From an uncultured Flavobacteriales bacterium (GTDB lineage: Bacteria; Bacteroidota; Bacteroidia; Flavobacteriales_D; Sanyastnellaceae): a stretch of DNA of 7,484 nt. The DNA lies in contig CAJXOV010000106.1 in NCBI GenBank assembly GCA_913057815.1, forward strand, positions 1 to 7,484. The letters run 5' to 3'. Shown here in pieces: positions 4,595 through 7,484 of this stretch. The position numbers were made by a program, and so were the translations under genes. Within the stretch, counting starts at the first letter, position 1. Every line of letters begins with the position of its first letter. The notes under the pieces are model-generated. The model searched no databases, was not told the DNA's origin, and was given only the letters and a program-made list of their open reading frames with translations.

Positions 4595-5766
4595 TAGATA
4601 AGATTAAACAAAGAATCAAAGAGTTAGAGCCAGAGCTGCTAGAGATTAGAAGACACATTCATGCCCATCCTGAGCTTAGTTTTGAAGAGGTAGAGACTGC
4701 TAAATACATTTCCTTAGCGTTAACACGCCATAACATTGAGCACAAAACTGGAATAGCAGGCACTGGAATTTTGGCCATAATCAATCCTGAAAAGACCAAT
4801 AGAATAGCCTTACGCGCGGATATAGATGCGCTTCCCATTTTAGAAGAATCGGGAGCTTCTTACGCATCGCAAAACACAGGAGTTATGCACGCATGTGGGC
4901 ACGATGTGCACACGACTTGTGCCATAGGTGCGGCCATTGTACTCAATGAATTCAAAGAAGAAATTAACGGAAGAATAGAAATTATTTTCCAACCGGGAGA
5001 AGAAAAGCTTCCTGGAGGTGCTAGTTTGGTTTTAAAAGAAAAAGCATTCGGAGAGGAATTGCCTTCAGCTATTTTTGGACAGCATGTATATCCTGAACTA
5101 GTGGCTGGAAAAGTAGGGTTTCGCCCCGGAATATACATGGCCAGCACTGATGAGCTGTTCTTTACCATTAAAGGAAAAGGCGGACACGGAGCTATGCCAC
5201 ATAAAAATATAGATCCTGTGGTGGTAGCTGCTGAAATTATTTGCGCATTGCAACGCGTACCTAGTAGAAAGGCAAACCCAATAACTCCCACAGTACTGAG
5301 TATAGGAAAAGTAGAGGCGAATGGTGCTACCAATGTCATCCCGAATGTGGTGAAAATGGAAGGAACTTTTAGAACGTTAAATGAAAAATGGCGCTATGAA
5401 GCCCATGAGCTTATTAAGGAAACGGCAGAAGGTATAGCTAAGGCTCATGGAGCTACGGCTGAGGTAGATATCAAAGTGGGTTATCCTTTCTTAGCTAATG
5501 ATGTAGCGGTAACAGAAGCGGCTATTTTAGCGGCCAAAGAGTATGTGGGTGAACAGAATGTGGTAGAGTTGGATGTGCGGATGACAGCAGAGGATTTTGC
5601 TTATTATTCACAGGTGATGCCTGCGTGTTTTTACAGGTTGGGAACTGCCTCTGCAGATGGTAGTAACTCAGCAGGAGTGCATAATTCCAAGTTCAATATA
5701 GACGAATCAGCCTTGCTCATAGGAGCAGGCTTAATGGCTTATCAAGCCTATAAAAAATTAAAGTAA
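4591..5766 (+). CDS. M20D family metallo-amidohydrolase/peptidase
   Basis: This 391-residue cytoplasmic enzyme belongs to peptidase subfamily M20D, which includes N-acyl-amino-acid amidohydrolases, hippurate hydrolase and the IAA-amino-acid hydrolase-like proteins; these cleave an acyl group from an amino acid or a similar amide. Visible landmarks are RRHIHAHPELSFEE (20-33), LRADIDALPI (74-83), the metal-binding MHACGHDVHT (99-108, with C102 and H104), PGEE (135-138), GQHVYPE (163-169, H165) and GVHNSKF (362-368, H364). The lid/dimerisation domain carries KGKGGHGAMPH (194-204). Length and all expected ligands fit an active two-metal enzyme. The start is TTG at 4591, overlapping the permease stop; no in-frame ATG exists before Met99, which lies inside the metal site. 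It sits mid-operon, 9 bases before an ACMSD-type enzyme. The exact substrate cannot be read from the sequence. Confidence 0.93.
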   Translation: MIDKIKQRIKELEPELLEIRRHIHAHPELSFEEVETAKYISLALTRHNIEHKTGIAGTGILAIINPEKTNRIALRADIDALPILEESGASYASQNTGVMHACGHDVHTTCAIGAAIVLNEFKEEINGRIEIIFQPGEEKLPGGASLVLKEKAFGEELPSAIFGQHVYPELVAGKVGFRPGIYMASTDELFFTIKGKGGHGAMPHKNIDPVVVAAEIICALQRVPSRKANPITPTVLSIGKVEANGATNVIPNVVKMEGTFRTLNEKWRYEAHELIKETAEGIAKAHGATAEVDIKVGYPFLANDVAVTEAAILAAKEYVGEQNVVELDVRMTAEDFAYYSQVMPACFYRLGTASADGSNSAGVHNSKFNIDESALLIGAGLMAYQAYKKLK

Positions 5767-5775
5767 TTCTTTCAA

Positions 5776-6861
5776 ATGGCTAGAAAACTTAGAATAAACG
5801 GTCACTCACATTTACTTCCTTACCCCGAGCAGATTCCTGCTTTTATGAAGGAAAAAGAGATTTTTTGGGTGGATGATGAACGCAAGTATATGCTTCAGAA
5901 AGGATGGAAACGGCCTGTGACAGATTCTAGTTTTTTCTTAGATGAAAAGCTAGCGTGGATGGAAAAGAATGAGCTGGATCACGCTGTGGTTTTAAACCTC
6001 TCTCAACTATATGGAAATGGACTGAGGCTAGAGGAAATGAAAAAAGTACTGCGTTTTCAGAATGACTTTAATGCTAAAGTACAGCATGATAATCCTGCTA
6101 AATTCTCTTGTGGTTTTGTTGTTCATCCTGGATTTGTGCAAGGAGCATTATGGGAAATAGAAAGGTGTGTTGAGGAGCTTGGCTTAAGATTATTATGTCT
6201 TCCTACTCACTTTATGGATTCTATAGGAACGTGGAGATGTATTTTCGATGAAGAAACAGAACCGATTTTTGAGCTGGCTAACAAGTATAACTTAGCTGTT
6301 GAGATTCACCCATATGATGGTGATAAGATGATCAAGCTGGAGAATACCGCTTGGCGTTTTCACCTGGTGTGGATGTTGGCTCAGTGTGGAGATGCGTATC
6401 ACTTCTTTACTTTAAAAGGCTACCAGGAAAAATACCCGAATATGAGAACGTGTTTTGCCCATGGTGGACAATTGGCTCAAATGAACCTAGGGAGAAGGAT
6501 CCAAGGATTTGATGGTCGTCCAGATTTATTCGAAGGAATGACACATCCTAGAAAAGCCGTAGGTCACCCGAATATATACTTCGATACGCTGGTGCATGAT
6601 ACAGATTCGTTAAAACTTATGATAGACCGTCAGGGAAGTAATCAGGTGATTATGGGCTTAGATGATCCTTATCCACTGGGAGAAATGGAAAGTGAGCCTC
6701 AGAGTTCTTATCCTGGTAAAATTCTCGACTTAGCACTTAAAGAAGGAGTTATTTCTGCGGAGCAAAAAGATCAGATATGGGAGAACAATGTTCTCAAATG
6801 GATGTTTGGAGATGATGATGAAGGAAAGGACAAGCTTGTGAAAACCATTTTAGGGGAATAA
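5776..6861 (+). CDS. ACMSD-type amidohydrolase (amidohydrolase_2 family)
   Basis: This 361-residue TIM-barrel enzyme belongs to the amidohydrolase-2 group that contains 2-amino-3-carboxymuconate-6-semialdehyde decarboxylase (ACMSD), a zinc enzyme of the kynurenine route of tryptophan breakdown. The N-terminal metal pair is NGHSH (H10, H12), the third ligand is in VEIHPYDGDKM (H178), the catalytic-type His is in FAHGGQL (H229), and the last Asp ligand is in MGLDDPYPLGE (D296). The long stretch from PNMRTCFAHGG through GRRIQGFDGRPDLF to FDTLVHDTDSLKLM runs in the same order as ACMSD. It is somewhat longer than human ACMSD (336). The catalytic Arg of ACMSD in the N-terminal third could not be placed with certainty, so a related decarboxylase or hydrolase activity remains possible. 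It is 9 bases after the M20D gene, in the same operon. Confidence 0.8.
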   Translation: MARKLRINGHSHLLPYPEQIPAFMKEKEIFWVDDERKYMLQKGWKRPVTDSSFFLDEKLAWMEKNELDHAVVLNLSQLYGNGLRLEEMKKVLRFQNDFNAKVQHDNPAKFSCGFVVHPGFVQGALWEIERCVEELGLRLLCLPTHFMDSIGTWRCIFDEETEPIFELANKYNLAVEIHPYDGDKMIKLENTAWRFHLVWMLAQCGDAYHFFTLKGYQEKYPNMRTCFAHGGQLAQMNLGRRIQGFDGRPDLFEGMTHPRKAVGHPNIYFDTLVHDTDSLKLMIDRQGSNQVIMGLDDPYPLGEMESEPQSSYPGKILDLALKEGVISAEQKDQIWENNVLKWMFGDDDEGKDKLVKTILGE

Positions 6862-6869
6862 ATCCCCCT
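6853..6869. terminator. Weak hairpin between convergent genes
   Basis: GGGGA (6853-6857) pairs with TCCCC (6863-6867) around ATAAA, and one further A/T pair is possible across a bulged C. The stem covers the stop codon of the amidohydrolase gene and lies between convergent genes. Neither side has a proper T-run, so a terminator role is only tentative. Confidence 0.3.
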
Positions 6870-6913
6870 TAAGCTACATGCATAAGAGGTTTGTTATGAG
6901 CGCTCTAATTATA

Positions 6914-7459
6914 TTAGTTGGCTACTTCACTAAAGAATTTTATTCTTACGGCACGTAATTCTTCTTCAGTAAAATCACCATCAAACTCTTCTTCAGCTGC
7001 TCCTATGTCTGGAGTTTCTGCTTCCATGAAGTACTCATATATTTCTTCAATAGAGTCTTCATCTAAGATTTCATTTACATGATAATCTATGTTGAGTTTG
7101 GTTCCACTAGAAACGATGGCATCCATCTCGTCTAGAATTTCATTTAATTCTTTTCCTTTTCCTTTGGCTATGTCCTCAAAGGGTAATTTTCTATCTACAG
7201 TAGTAATTATGTGAACTTTTAATCCGCTCTTATTCACTACAGATTTAAAGACCATGTCATTAGGTCTTTCTATATCATTTTCGTCAACATATTCTTTAAT
7301 TAGCCCTAAGAACGATTGGCCGAATTTTCTTGCTTTTCCTGCTCCTACACCTCCTATGTTGGTTAATTCTTCTACAGTCAAAGGATACTGCATAGACATT
7401 TCTTCCAATGATGCTTCGGAGAAAATCACATATGGAGGAAGCTCTTTTTGTTTAGAAAC
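6914..7459 (-). CDS. recQ: ATP-dependent DNA helicase RecQ, C-terminal part (HRDC domain)
   Basis: The 181 native residues are the C-terminus of a RecQ 3'-to-5' DNA helicase, which acts in recombination and repair of stalled forks. From the first native codon, LPPYVIFSEASLEEMS and YPLTVEEL lead into NIGGVGAGKARKFGQSF, the helix-hairpin-like core of the HRDC domain (about residues 5-70) that helps bind DNA. The extension after it (DMVFKSVVNKSGLKVHIIT, LNIDYHVNEILDEDSIEEIYEYF, and a closing TEEELRAVRIKFFSEVAN) matches the C-terminal region of Bacteroidota RecQ proteins of about 730 residues. The helicase core, zinc region and winged helix lie beyond the window edge. The gene is truncated by the fragment end, not by mutation; MYKRQ and a GTG at 7474 are adapter. 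It converges on the amidohydrolase gene with a 52-base gap. Confidence 0.92.
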   Translation of the reverse strand, partial: VSKQKELPPYVIFSEASLEEMSMQYPLTVEELTNIGGVGAGKARKFGQSFLGLIKEYVDENDIERPNDMVFKSVVNKSGLKVHIITTVDRKLPFEDIAKGKGKELNEILDEMDAIVSSGTKLNIDYHVNEILDEDSIEEIYEYFMEAETPDIGAAEEEFDGDFTEEELRAVRIKFFSEVAN

Positions 7460-7484
7460 CTGTCTCTTATACACATCTCCGAGC
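7460..7484 (-). other. Nextera/Tn5 Read 2 library adapter (artefact)
   Basis: Bases 7460-7478 are CTGTCTCTTATACACATCT, the reverse complement of the Tn5 mosaic end, and 7479-7484 (CCGAGC) continue into the Nextera Read 2 adapter. Native sequence therefore ends at 7459. Read on the minus strand this adapter adds the false residues MYKRQ to the RecQ fragment. Confidence 0.98.

Noticed and set aside
4860..5339. Minus-strand open frame of 159 codons opposite the M20D gene
   Set aside because: It lies wholly within a gene with complete metal-site motifs and shows only composition-driven Pro/Ser/Cys-rich sequence; it is an antisense shadow.
6898..6917. GAGCGCTC palindrome and CTAAT-tat-ATTAG repeat at the end of recQ
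   Set aside because: They are short, AT-rich or without a T-run, and too weak to call a terminator or a binding site.
7460..7474. GTG at 7474 as a native start giving a complete 186-residue protein
   Set aside because: The start and first five codons (MYKRQ) are adapter, and the native part matches only the C-terminus of RecQ.

Overview
The insert looks like chromosomal DNA from a member of the Bacteroidota, most likely a Flavobacteriales- or Cytophagales-like lineage. The evidence is a PD40-propeller/outer-membrane-barrel protein of a type common in that phylum, a RecQ C-terminus of the Bacteroidota form, small lipoproteins with LASC and LNSC lipoboxes, promoters fitting the phylum consensus (TTTG or TTG, about 19-22 bases, then TAnnTTTG), and no Shine-Dalgarno sequences where they would be expected. 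Base composition is AT-rich, roughly 40% GC by eye.

The window is not purely biological. Bases 1-38 and 7460-7484 are unclipped Nextera/Tn5 library adapter, so native sequence runs only from 39 to 7459. Both terminal genes are cut by the fragment ends, and their apparent N-termini (MCIRDR on the left, MYKRQ on the right) are translated adapter.

Layout. 40-1977 (+) is the C-terminal two-thirds or so of a PD40/outer-membrane beta-barrel protein. 2146-2349 (-) is a 67-residue cysteine-rich lipoprotein with its own consensus promoter, which holds a perfect 12-bp palindrome, and a good intrinsic terminator. About 290 bases of upstream region follow, with an inverted repeat and a three-fold ATGTAT repeat next to the next gene. 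2643-2981 (+) is a PadR-family repressor that overlaps by 4 bases a four-helix membrane protein (2978-3604). This membrane protein has an N-terminal helical domain of the kind often paired with PadR regulators and an internally duplicated FK-x-M...GA hairpin. 3648-3995 (+) is a lipocalin-like lipoprotein that appears frameshifted in a T7 run: removing one T extends it to 4071. From 4187 onward a tight three-gene operon holds a half-size TauE/SafE permease, an M20D amidohydrolase/peptidase (TTG start, 4-base overlap) and an ACMSD-type amidohydrolase. On the opposite strand, convergent with this operon, lies the HRDC-containing C-terminus of RecQ (6914-7459).

Functionally the window is a mix: outer-membrane/cell-envelope proteins on the left, a self-contained PadR-membrane protein regulatory unit in the middle, and a small catabolic or salvage operon (possibly linked to tryptophan/kynurenine breakdown through the ACMSD-type enzyme) on the right. 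I see no mobile element, CRISPR array, tRNA or rRNA, and no convincing new defence or biosynthetic system. The most unusual items are the PadR-membrane protein unit with its repeat-rich upstream region, the palindrome inside the lipoprotein promoter, and the frameshifted lipoprotein.
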